Positions 1 through 6,443 of a stretch of 9,881 nucleotides of DNA are shown here, one piece after another. Source of the stretch: an uncultured Clostridia bacterium (GTDB taxonomy: Bacteria; Bacillota; Clostridia; Christensenellales; CAG-917); assembly GCA_947589635.1 (NCBI GenBank), contig CANQCC010000054.1, positions 1 to 9,881 on the forward strand, written 5' to 3'. A model generated the notes under the pieces. It worked only from the letters and a program-made list of their open reading frames with translations, was not told the DNA's origin and made no database searches. Within the stretch, counting starts at the first letter, position 1, and every line of letters begins with the position of its first letter. Made by a program: the position numbers and the translations under genes.

Positions 1-371
1 CCGTGCGCATGTTCGACAACTTCGTGCGCCTCTCCCGCGGCGAGGTCGCGGAGCAATGCGGGCTTAACGGATATTGTTCCCATCAATTTGTGATAGAAGC
101 GGACGGCACTGTATATCCCTGCGACTTTTATTGTCTTGACGAATACGCGATGGGCAACATATCGGGGACGGATTTTTACGCGCTGTCCCGCCATCCCGTC
201 GCGGAAAAGTTTATAAAAGAGAGTCTTCGCCTGCCCGCAAAGTGCAAAAAATGCGGCTGCCTAAAGCTGTGCGCGGGCGGATGCAAGCGTGAAAGAAGAG
301 ACGTGGCAAAGTGCGGCGCTTATCGCGAATTTTTCGCATATGCCCTGCCATATCTTAAAAATATATACTGA
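1..371 (+). CDS. Radical SAM/SPASM protein, anaerobic sulfatase-maturase-like (C-terminal part)
   Basis: The reading frame is open to the left edge, so only the last ~120 residues are present and the GTG at 3 is not a real start. The visible part is a SPASM domain, which carries auxiliary [4Fe-4S] clusters in radical SAM enzymes. Counting from that GTG, cysteines fall at C19, C25, C40, C44, C81, C84, C86, C90, C94 and C104. The stretch YPCDFYCLDEYAMGNI and the pattern CxxCxxxxxCxxxC are typical of anaerobic sulfatase-maturating enzymes (anSME), which oxidise a Cys or Ser in a sulfatase to formylglycine. The CxxxCxxC SAM-cluster motif must lie outside the window. Other SPASM peptide-modifying enzymes share this arrangement, so the sulfatase role is an inference and no sulfatase is visible here. 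The stop lies 15 nt before the next gene, suggesting one operon with the membrane pair. Confidence 0.8.
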   Translation, partial: VRMFDNFVRLSRGEVAEQCGLNGYCSHQFVIEADGTVYPCDFYCLDEYAMGNISGTDFYALSRHPVAEKFIKESLRLPAKCKKCGCLKLCAGGCKRERRDVAKCGAYREFFAYALPYLKNIY

Positions 372-386
372 AATTACGGAGGCAAG

Positions 387-1223
387 ATGACAGTAAGATC
401 GCTTGGCGCGACATTCAGGATAGACGCGCCGATAATGTACATAATGTACGGCATTATATTGGCGTTTGTTGTGGCGCTGTCCGTATATTATATGGTGAGC
501 TCCGTCAGGCGGGCGAAAAAGCTTGGCATAGACGGCGCAAAGATCAAGAAGGTCATAACGACTTCCATTTCATTTTCCATTCTGCCCGCGATAGGCATAG
601 CGCTCGGCGTGGTCACGCTTGTAGGCTCGCTGGGCGTGGCGTTCCCCGCGATACGCCTGAGCGTCATAGGCTCGCTGCAATACGAGACTCAGATGGCGGA
701 CGGCGCGGCGACTGCGCTTGCGGGGTCTTTGCAAGGCCTTATGGAGAAAGGCATAAGCGCAAAGGATATGGTCACGATCGCAACCGTGATGACGGTGGCG
801 ATAATGTCGGGGCCTATACTGGTGCTTGTGTTCTATCGCCGTCTTCAGCCGAAATTTGGCACGCTTATGGGCAAAAATACGTCGGTAGGCGGCAAAAACA
901 ACGTGAATTTGGGAGAGCTGATCTTCCAGGTCTGCTTTATCGGCCTTGTGCTCGGCTACCTCGCCATGAGCATAACCTCCGTCGCGACGGGCGCGGGATA
1001 TGTGGACGCATATTACAACTTTATCGCGGTCGTGGTCGCCATGCTGATAATGTATATCTGCGATTTGCTGATAACAAAACTCAAATGGCAATGGCTTGAC
1101 AGCTTCGCCACGCCCGTGTCCATGCTTATCGCGATGATAGTCGTCGCCGTCATAAGCTATTGCGCAAGCACAAACGGCTGGCCTACCGCGCCGGCAGAGG
1201 CCGCGATAGGCGCCTTGATGTGA
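387..1223 (+). CDS. DUF5058-like multi-pass membrane protein
   Basis: A 278-residue integral membrane protein with about six hydrophobic segments, near residues 15-37, 57-82, 129-150, 178-200, 208-229 and 241-260. I recognise the overall pattern as the DUF5058 family: a basic RRAKKLG loop after the first segment, then a hydrophobic segment, then FPAIRLSVIGSLQYE. The family's function is unknown to me. The ATG at 387 is supported by a GGAGG at 378-382. It follows the radical SAM gene by 15 nt and is followed after 7 nt by a second membrane protein, so the two probably form a complex. The general architecture would suit a transporter of small molecules, but nothing in the sequence names a substrate. 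There is no signal peptide beyond the first membrane segment. The family call rests on memory of the pattern, not on a search. Confidence 0.75.
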   Translation: MTVRSLGATFRIDAPIMYIMYGIILAFVVALSVYYMVSSVRRAKKLGIDGAKIKKVITTSISFSILPAIGIALGVVTLVGSLGVAFPAIRLSVIGSLQYETQMADGAATALAGSLQGLMEKGISAKDMVTIATVMTVAIMSGPILVLVFYRRLQPKFGTLMGKNTSVGGKNNVNLGELIFQVCFIGLVLGYLAMSITSVATGAGYVDAYYNFIAVVVAMLIMYICDLLITKLKWQWLDSFATPVSMLIAMIVVAVISYCASTNGWPTAPAEAAIGALM

Positions 1224-1229
1224 GGTGAG
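1222..1229 (+). promoter_or_regulatory. Shine-Dalgarno fixing the start at 1231
   Basis: GAGGTGAG matches the 16S anti-Shine-Dalgarno and overlaps the stop codon of the upstream gene. A GTG at 1225 is in frame but lies inside this site, so translation should begin at the ATG at 1231. The overlap suggests coupling of the two membrane-protein genes. Confidence 0.7.
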
Positions 1230-1230
1230 T

Positions 1231-2205
1231 ATGAAAAAACTTCCGCATGATTTCAACTTCAGATATCACCTCATTGGCAGAATATGGACGGCGCTCGCGA
1301 TAGTTTTGTTCATATCCGTGCCCATAACGCTCGGGCTGTACTACGGCGAGACTCCGGACTGGAAGGTTTTCGGGACGTCCGCAGTCATAATCCCCCTGCT
1401 CATAAACTTCATTTCCGGCATTGTGGAGCCAATAATTTACGCGCCAATGCTTGGCACAAACGGCGAGTATCTTGCGTTTATCACGGGCAATTTGTCCAAT
1501 CTCAAGATCCCGTGCGTGGTCAAGGCGCAGGAGATCTGCGGCACTAAGGTCGGCAGTGAGGAGCACGAGGTCGTCTGCACTCTTGCCGTCGCCACAAGCA
1601 CGCTTGTCACCGTGGTCATAATCGCCGTGCTCGTGCTGTGCTTAGGCCTCAGCAACCTTCAGGCGGTGGTCTCCCGCAACGAGTGGATAATGCCCGCCTT
1701 CACCTGCGTAGTCTACGCGCTGTTCGGCTCGCTCGGCGGCAAATACGTCGCGAAAAATCCCAAACTCGCGCTCATCCCCGCCGCCATAATAGTCGTGCTG
1801 TCAGTGATCTTGGGCGTGACCGGAGTGAGTTCGGGCATAGGATCGGCATACCTGTTTATCGGCATCGCGATCTGCGGAGCCTTCGCCGCCTGTCGCTTCG
1901 CCATGCAAAAGAAAAAGCAGCGCGCGGAGGAGGAAAGCGCAAGACTTGCCGGCATAGACGATACGCATGAGATGAATGACAAAACTCCCACCCCTACGCA
2001 AGCGGACGAAACCGCTTCCGCCTCTGACGAAAACGCCTCTACTGAAGACGAAAACGCCTCCGACGAGAACAAAGCCGTGTTAAATGAGGATGGGGTCTCT
2101 CCCGCCACTGACGAAAATGCCTCTACTGAGGATGAAACCGCCTCCGACGAGGATAAATCAGAGGCAAATGAGGACGAAACCGCTTCAGCCGAAGACAAAG
2201 CATAA
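1231..2205 (+). CDS. Membrane protein partner of the DUF5058-like protein, with acidic repeat tail
   Basis: 324 residues from the ATG at 1231. Residues 1-225 form a membrane domain with hydrophobic segments near 17-38, 47-72, 118-140, 153-172, 179-199 and 203-222. The stretch NGEYLAFITGNLSNLKIP (77-94), in the loop after the second segment, looks like a constrained motif. After the last segment a basic MQKKKQR run (225-231) suggests by the positive-inside rule that the C terminus is cytoplasmic. Residues ~232-324 are hydrophilic, strongly acidic and low in complexity, with repeated DE(N/T)AS units. I do not recognise a named family. The tight 7-nt spacing to the DUF5058-like gene implies a two-subunit membrane complex, possibly a transporter. 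The tail is unlikely to be part of the transport core and may vary in length between strains. Confidence 0.7.
   Translation: MKKLPHDFNFRYHLIGRIWTALAIVLFISVPITLGLYYGETPDWKVFGTSAVIIPLLINFISGIVEPIIYAPMLGTNGEYLAFITGNLSNLKIPCVVKAQEICGTKVGSEEHEVVCTLAVATSTLVTVVIIAVLVLCLGLSNLQAVVSRNEWIMPAFTCVVYALFGSLGGKYVAKNPKLALIPAAIIVVLSVILGVTGVSSGIGSAYLFIGIAICGAFAACRFAMQKKKQRAEEESARLAGIDDTHEMNDKTPTPTQADETASASDENASTEDENASDENKAVLNEDGVSPATDENASTEDETASDEDKSEANEDETASAEDKA
2005..2202 (+). repeat. In-frame degenerate repeat encoding DE(N/T)AS units
   Basis: This codes the acidic tail. A short unit of the form GACGAAAMCGCYTC recurs, giving DETAS or DENAS at 2005, 2026, 2047, 2110, 2131 and 2173. On top of this is a longer duplication with an 84-nt (28-codon) period: 2026-2076 and 2110-2160 match at 43 of 51 bases. 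All spacing is a multiple of three, so the frame is kept. This is the kind of coding repeat that expands and contracts by slippage or recombination. Confidence 0.8.
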
Positions 2206-2251
2206 ATAAGAAGCGCAAGCGCAAAAACTTAGGATATGTGCAAAGTTTTAT

Positions 2252-2292
2252 AAAAAACGGACGGTCCATCGGCAAATTCCGATATCCGTCCG
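2252..2292. terminator. Bidirectional terminator between convergent genes
   Basis: The outer stem pairs CGGACGG (2258-2264) with CCGTCCG (2286-2292). The inner stem pairs ATCGG (2268-2272) with CCGAT (2279-2283) around a CAAATT loop, and a 3-by-2 internal loop separates the two. Read on the minus strand the stem is followed by TTTTTT (2257-2252), a good terminator for yfcE. Read on the plus strand the following tract is only CTTTCATTTT, so it is weaker for the membrane-protein operon. Confidence 0.8.
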
Positions 2293-2316
2293 CTTTCATT
2301 TTCAGTTAAATTCAAT

Positions 2317-2874
2317 TCATTTCAGTTCGAAGGACAATATCTGTTCCCCGCCGTCCAGCGGAAGCACGCTTACCTTGCCATCGTCCACCACGGCGTAGCT
2401 GCGCTTTACGTCCGCGGGGCAAATGCCTATCGCGCCCACGCATACATAGTGCACGCCCTCAACTTCGGCATGGGAGGGCTTGTGGAAATGGCCGTAAAAC
2501 ACCGCGTCGCCCGCCTTCAGCCCTTGCGCGGGATGGTCGGGATTTATCTTGTGCCCGTGCGTGAAGACAAGTTTGTGGCCGCCGACTTCAAGCGAGCAGG
2601 ACGTGCAAAACTTAAAATTGCTTATCATCTCGTCCACTTCGCTGTCGCAATTGCCTTTGACGGCGAAGATGTTTGCGCTTATCGCGTTGAGGGCCTCCGC
2701 CACCTGCATTGGCGCGTAGCCTGCGGGGAGCGGATTGCGGGGACCGTGATTGTACACGTCGCCAAGCAAAACGAGTCGCGCGACGCCGCTTTGTATCTCC
2801 TTGACGTGCGCGTCGAGAAATTTTTTAAGATCGGGGAAAGACCCGTGAATGTCGGAGCATATATAAAGTTTCAT
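2317..2874 (-). CDS. yfcE: YfcE-family phosphodiesterase (metallophosphoesterase)
   Basis: 185 residues, practically the length of E. coli YfcE (184), a manganese-dependent cytoplasmic phosphodiesterase of the calcineurin-like superfamily. Metal-site motifs appear in the expected order: D8-x-H10 (SDIHG), GDV at D39, GNCD at N75, THGH at H106/H108 and GHFH at H129/H131. The stretches NHGPRNPLPAGYAP and VKGNCDSEVDEM are close to E. coli YfcE. The usual NPGS segment after the last His motif reads CVGAIG here, which may alter the active-site rim. The start is set by AGGAGG six bases before the ATG. It is a single gene, divergent from the GH2 gene, with its own promoter. The physiological substrate of the family is not settled; artificial phosphodiesters are hydrolysed in vitro. 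Confidence 0.92.
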   Translation of the reverse strand: MKLYICSDIHGSFPDLKKFLDAHVKEIQSGVARLVLLGDVYNHGPRNPLPAGYAPMQVAEALNAISANIFAVKGNCDSEVDEMISNFKFCTSCSLEVGGHKLVFTHGHKINPDHPAQGLKAGDAVFYGHFHKPSHAEVEGVHYVCVGAIGICPADVKRSYAVVDDGKVSVLPLDGGEQILSFELK

Positions 2875-2891
2875 TTTTTACCTCCTCGCTT

Positions 2892-2920
2892 ATTTTAGCA
2901 TAGCTCCCCCTCCTCGTCAA
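2892..2920 (-). promoter_or_regulatory. Sigma-70-type promoter of yfcE
   Basis: On the minus strand TTGACG (2920-2915) lies exactly 17 bp from TAAAAT (2897-2892), five of six matches each. TGC before the -10 makes an extended -10. The predicted start of transcription (about 2885-2887) falls at the edge of the Shine-Dalgarno (2886-2881), leaving a leader of only about 12 nt. Confidence 0.7.
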
Positions 2921-2991
2921 TCGCGGGGCGCATTTTTGCGGAGCTTTGGGCGCATAAAACCGCCATATTTGAGAAAATTTGTTTTTATGTA

Positions 2992-3020
2992 TTGTTACAT
3001 TAAATATATTATGATATAAT
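2992..3020 (+). promoter_or_regulatory. Sigma-70-type promoter of the GH2 gene
   Basis: TTGTTA (2992-2997), a 17-bp spacer, then a perfect TATAAT (3015-3020) preceded by TGA, an extended -10. Transcription would begin near 3027, giving an 18-nt leader that contains the Shine-Dalgarno GGAGG at 3034-3038. I see no clear operator or cre-like site, so sugar control cannot be claimed. Confidence 0.8.
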
Positions 3021-3044
3021 ATTACAAAATAACGGAGGATCTTT

Positions 3045-4811
3045 ATGGAAACCATCAGACTTCGCACCCCTTTTGAGGTTGGCGATATTCCCCTTGCGGA
3101 ATATCCCCGCCCACAGTTTGAAAGAAACAGCTATCTCACATTGAACGGAAAATGGGATTATGCAATTCTCAGGAAGAGCGAATCCTTCAACGGCGAATAT
3201 CAGGGACAGATACTTGTGCCCTACTCTCCCGAAAGCCTTTTGAGCGGCGTGGGAGAAAACGTCGCGGTCACTCCCGAGGACAAACTTTTGTACCGTCGCA
3301 GCTTCGATGTGCCCGCGGACTTCATCAAAACGCACACCGTCATCAACTTCGGCGCGGTGGATTTCTGGTGCAGAGTCACGCTTAACGGCGCCACCGTCGG
3401 AGAACATTCCGGCGGATATATGCCCTTCTCGATGGACATAAGCGACAAGATAGTGCCCGGCGTCAACGTCATAGAGCTTGAGGTCACAGACCCCTCCGAC
3501 ACAAGCTACCACACCCACGCCAAGCAGGCGGTGAAGCGCGGCGGCATCTGGTACACCCCTCAATCGGGCATATGGCAGAGCGTATGGATAGAGTCCATGC
3601 CCGCGGCGTACCTCAAAGACGTGCACATCGTCCCCGACATTGACAAAAACGTCGTGAAACTCTCCTTCAAAAAGAGCCAGGACTTGCCGGTTGAAGTGCT
3701 CATCCTCGACAGCCCCGAAGGCACGACGGAGCTTGCCTCCGCGATATGCGCGGGCGACGAGATCGAGATCCCGTTTGAAAATTACGAGCTTTGGTGCCCC
3801 GAAAATCCCAAGCTGTACGGCCTCGCCTTCAAGATAGGCGAAGACGTGGTACGCTCCTACTTCGGCATGCGCAAATTCAGCTGGGTAGTGGACGGCAAGG
3901 GCTTCAAGCGCATGGGGCTAAACAACAAGCCTTACTTCATGAGCGGCGTGCTCGATCAAGGCTATTGGTCGGACGGCATGCTTACTCCTCCGTCCAACGC
4001 GGCGCTTGAGTACGACGTCAAACTTGTCAAATCCATGGGCTTCAACATGATAAGAAAGCACATCAAGATAGAGCCTCTCAGGTGGTACTATCACTGCGAC
4101 AAGGAGGGCATCCTGGTGTGGCAGGACATGGTGACGGGCGGCACAAAGTACAACATGCTTTATATCGGCGTACTGGCGTTTGTCGGCATCCACATCAAGG
4201 ACAATACGGAGCGCGCATACAAGCGCCTCGCCCGTGCGGACAAGGAAGGCCGCGACGAGTTTGAAAGAGAGGTGGACATCACAATGGACTACCTTAAAAA
4301 CTGCGTCGGACTTTGCACCTGGGTCCCGTTCAACGAGGGCTGGGGACAGTTTGACAGCGTGCGCATAACAAATCACATGAAGGAGGTCGATCCCACCCGC
4401 CTTATAGACAGCGTCTCGGGTTGGAACGATCAGGGCAAGGATACGTCGGACACGAAGTCGCAGCACATCTACTTCCGCCCCATCACGGTGCCCAGGTTCG
4501 AAAAGCGCTGCCGCGTGCTGTCGGAGTTCGGCGGATATTCGCTTAAGACGGAAGGCCACGTGTTCTCTCCCGGCAAGTCCTTCGGATATCGCGTGTACAA
4601 AAAGCCGGAAGCGCTTGAAAAAGCCTTCAAAAAGCTGTACGAAAAGCGCATAATCCCCAACGTCGCCAGAGGCTTGAGCGCGACCGTATACACCCAGGTC
4701 AGCGACGTCGAAGAGGAGATAAACGGCCTTGTGACCTACGACAGAGCGGTCACAAAACTGCCCATCGACATGGTCAGAAAGCTTAACGAGCAACTTGTGA
4801 TAAAAGACTGA
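3045..4811 (+). CDS. Glycoside hydrolase family 2 protein
   Basis: 588 residues without a signal peptide, so presumably cytoplasmic and acting on imported oligosaccharides. The domain order is typical of GH2: a jelly-roll sugar-binding domain (~25-185, with LNGKWDY and the SGGYMPFSMDIS turn), an Ig-like domain (~188-276) and a TIM barrel (~278-588). The proposed acid/base is E431 in FNEGWGQ and the nucleophile is E494 in LSEFGGY, as in retaining GH2 enzymes. The barrel motifs GYWSDGMLTPPS and MGFNMIRKHIKIEP place it in a widespread but poorly characterised GH2 branch. The length is close to beta-glucuronidases, yet I do not see their NxK carboxylate-binding motif, so neither a glucuronidase nor a galactosidase label is safe. 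The start has GGAGG six bases upstream. A maturase-like gene lies 3 kb away, but there is no transport system beside it to indicate the substrate. Confidence 0.9.
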   Translation: METIRLRTPFEVGDIPLAEYPRPQFERNSYLTLNGKWDYAILRKSESFNGEYQGQILVPYSPESLLSGVGENVAVTPEDKLLYRRSFDVPADFIKTHTVINFGAVDFWCRVTLNGATVGEHSGGYMPFSMDISDKIVPGVNVIELEVTDPSDTSYHTHAKQAVKRGGIWYTPQSGIWQSVWIESMPAAYLKDVHIVPDIDKNVVKLSFKKSQDLPVEVLILDSPEGTTELASAICAGDEIEIPFENYELWCPENPKLYGLAFKIGEDVVRSYFGMRKFSWVVDGKGFKRMGLNNKPYFMSGVLDQGYWSDGMLTPPSNAALEYDVKLVKSMGFNMIRKHIKIEPLRWYYHCDKEGILVWQDMVTGGTKYNMLYIGVLAFVGIHIKDNTERAYKRLARADKEGRDEFEREVDITMDYLKNCVGLCTWVPFNEGWGQFDSVRITNHMKEVDPTRLIDSVSGWNDQGKDTSDTKSQHIYFRPITVPRFEKRCRVLSEFGGYSLKTEGHVFSPGKSFGYRVYKKPEALEKAFKKLYEKRIIPNVARGLSATVYTQVSDVEEEINGLVTYDRAVTKLPIDMVRKLNEQLVIKD

Positions 4812-4822
4812 CATTTTTCAAA

Positions 4823-4865
4823 ATCGGCGCTTTATCCCCCTAAAAAGCCGCGATAAAGCGCCGAT
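4823..4865 (+). other. 14-bp perfect inverted repeat before thyA
   Basis: ATCGGCGCTTTATC (4823-4836) pairs perfectly with GATAAAGCGCCGAT (4852-4865) around a 15-nt loop. It fills most of the 67-nt gap between the GH2 stop and thyA. The right arm ends 3 nt before the thyA Shine-Dalgarno (AAAGG, 4869-4873). No U-run follows on the plus strand, and only TTTT on the minus strand, so it is not a standard intrinsic terminator. It could be an mRNA-processing or stability hairpin, an attenuator, a translational control element or a protein-binding palindrome. Confidence 0.7.
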
Positions 4866-4878
4866 ATTAAAGGATAAT

Positions 4879-5709
4879 ATGAGTATTGCAGACAAAATTT
4901 TCATATCCACATGCCGCGACATAATCGACAACGGCGTATCCGACGAAGGGTTGCCCGTCCGTCCGCATTGGGAGGACGGCACGCCCGCGCACACGATAAA
5001 AAAGTTTTGCATCGTAAACCGCTATGATTTAAGTCGCGAGTTTCCCATAATCACGCTTCGTCGCACGGCGTTCAAATCGGCCATAGACGAGCTTCTTTGG
5101 ATATGGCAAAAGAAATCCAACAACGTCCATGAGCTCGGCTCGCACATCTGGGACAGCTGGGCGGACGAAAGCGGTTCCATAGGCAAGGCGTACGGCTATC
5201 AACTCGGCATAAAGCACATCTACCCCGAAGGCGAGTTCGATCAGGTCGACAGAGTGTTGTATGACCTCAAAAACAATCCGACTTCCCGCCGCATAATGAC
5301 CAATATATATAACTTTGCCGATCTGCACGAGATGCATCTTTATCCGTGCGCTTACTCCATGACCTTCAACGTCGCCGCGGGCAAGCTGAACGCCATACTG
5401 AATCAGCGCAGTCAGGACACGCTGACCGCCAACAATTGGAACGTCGTGCAATACGCGGTGCTTGTGCATATGCTCGCTCAGGTAAGCGGCCTTGAAGTCG
5501 GCGAGCTGGTGCACGTGATAAGCGACGCGCACATCTACGATCGCCACGTCCCCATTGTGGAGGAGATCCTGAAAAATCCTCAATACCCTGCCCCGACTTT
5601 CAGAATGAATCCCGACGTCAAAAACTTCTATGACTTTACCGTAGACGATTTCGAGCTTGAAAATTATCGCTATACCAAACTCGACAAAAAGATCGAGGTC
5701 GCGATATGA
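4879..5709 (+). CDS. thyA: Thymidylate synthase
   Basis: 276 residues. The enzyme methylates dUMP to dTMP using 5,10-methylene-tetrahydrofolate and releases dihydrofolate; it is a cytoplasmic homodimer. The nucleophile is C157 in LYPCAYSM. The phosphate-binding arginines R137/R138 sit in PTSRR. R177-S178 and D180 lie in NQRSQD, N188 in NNWNV, and H218/Y220 in SDAHIYDRH. The usual LGxPFN segment reads TANNWN, a variant in line with the diverged thymidylate synthases of Bacillota; the catalytic set is complete. The length and the DGTPAHT and ELLWIWQ stretches recall Bacillus subtilis ThyA. The ATG has AAAGG upstream. The stop overlaps the folA start (ATGA), so the pair is translationally coupled. 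No convincing promoter is seen between the GH2 gene and thyA, so it may be read through from upstream. Confidence 0.96.
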   Translation: MSIADKIFISTCRDIIDNGVSDEGLPVRPHWEDGTPAHTIKKFCIVNRYDLSREFPIITLRRTAFKSAIDELLWIWQKKSNNVHELGSHIWDSWADESGSIGKAYGYQLGIKHIYPEGEFDQVDRVLYDLKNNPTSRRIMTNIYNFADLHEMHLYPCAYSMTFNVAAGKLNAILNQRSQDTLTANNWNVVQYAVLVHMLAQVSGLEVGELVHVISDAHIYDRHVPIVEEILKNPQYPAPTFRMNPDVKNFYDFTVDDFELENYRYTKLDKKIEVAI

Positions 5710-6221
5710 AACTTATCGTCGCCGTAGACAAAAATTGGGGTATAGGCAAAAACAACGGCCTGCTGTTCGATCTGAAAGCGGATATGCGCCATTTTGTGGA
5801 AAATACGCGCGGCAAGACGGTGATCATGGGCTACAACACTCTGAGATCGCTTCCGGGCGGCATGCCGCTTAAGGGCAGAATCAATATCGTGCTGTACCCA
5901 GAGGGCAGCGACGAGGACGCAAACGAAAGAGGCTATATCCTTGCGCGCTCCCTTGAGGAGCTGGCGCGCGAAGTGCAAAAGTACGCAAGCGACGACGTGT
6001 ACGTGATAGGCGGCGCGATGATGTATCACACCATGCTGCCCTATTGCGACGAGGCGATAATAACCAAAGTCGACGCGGACGGCGGCGCCACCGTGTTTTT
6101 GGACGACCTTGACGCGCTTGAAAATTGGACGCTTTCTACCGTCTCGCCCGTCATTGAGGATCAAGGATATCAAATACGCTTCTGTACCTATCAAAACTCC
6201 TCCCCGCAGAAATTTTTGTGA
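5706..6221 (+). CDS. folA: Dihydrofolate reductase
   Basis: 171 residues. It reduces dihydrofolate to tetrahydrofolate with NADPH, regenerating the cofactor spent by the overlapping thyA. Visible landmarks are the M20-type loop NWGIGKNNGLL (10-20), the catalytic acid D26 in LKADMRHF, VIMG (39-42), PLKGRINIVL (54-63) and the NADPH-binding IGGAMMY (101-107). The normal LPW reads LLF, as in other clostridial enzymes. The MGR motif, whose Arg contacts the NADPH 2'-phosphate in E. coli, reads MGY here. The protein ends with a short extra tail (NSSPQKFL). The start codon overlaps the thyA stop by 4 nt, with GAGGT at 5695-5699 as ribosome binding site. It is the likely end of the transcription unit, with the terminator at 6389-6419 downstream. 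Confidence 0.95.
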   Translation: MKLIVAVDKNWGIGKNNGLLFDLKADMRHFVENTRGKTVIMGYNTLRSLPGGMPLKGRINIVLYPEGSDEDANERGYILARSLEELAREVQKYASDDVYVIGGAMMYHTMLPYCDEAIITKVDADGGATVFLDDLDALENWTLSTVSPVIEDQGYQIRFCTYQNSSPQKFL

Positions 6222-6297
6222 TGAGGAAATAACCACTCGCCAAAATTTTACGATAGAGAGTTTTCGCCTTACAAGAATTTATCCTGTATAGTACAGC

Positions 6298-6362
6298 GCT
6301 TATAAAAACCTGTCCCGCAAAAAATCAGAGCTTATAAATACTAAACCTGCAAAAAAAATCGG
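6298..6362. repeat. Two-copy degenerate tandem repeat
   Basis: GCTTATAAA followed by an ACCTG core and a CAAAAAA(AA)TC tail occurs at 6298-6329 and again at 6330-6362. The copies are imperfect, with small insertions. There is no coding context, and the copies are too few and too diverged to call an array. Confidence 0.45.
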
Positions 6363-6388
6363 CCTTAACAAAGCGATTCGATATGATA

Positions 6389-6419
6389 AAAAATCTTCCT
6401 CGGAAAGAGGAAGATTTTT
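6389..6419. terminator. Bidirectional intrinsic terminator
   Basis: A perfect 13-bp stem pairs AAAAATCTTCCTC (6389-6401) with GAGGAAGATTTTT (6407-6419) around a GGAAA loop. The A/T ends give a U-tract in both directions, so it can end both the thyA-folA transcript and the minus-strand NYN transcript. It lies 167 nt past folA and 125 nt past the NYN gene. Confidence 0.85.
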
Positions 6420-6443
6420 GTTTGCATTTATTGTCTGCTTTTA

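Noticed and set aside
1225..1230. GTG start for the second membrane protein
   Set aside because: This codon lies within the Shine-Dalgarno itself; the ATG at 1231 has the proper spacing.
570..1256. 228-residue minus-strand open frame opposite the DUF5058-like gene
   Set aside because: It lies wholly antisense to a clear membrane protein, has a His/Arg-rich composition typical of a shadow frame and no ribosome binding site or family resemblance.
3918..4814. 298-residue minus-strand open frame opposite the GH2 gene
   Set aside because: It is antisense to the catalytic barrel, whose motifs are intact. The predicted protein shows no recognisable family and reflects codon bias of the real gene.
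4823..4865. Intrinsic terminator of the GH2 gene
   Set aside because: The stem is strong but is followed by ATATTAAAGG on the plus strand, without a U-tract, so it is listed as an unexplained hairpin.
6298..6362. CRISPR-like or integration-site repeat
   Set aside because: There are only two diverged copies that abut each other without spacers, and no cas or integrase gene is in the window.
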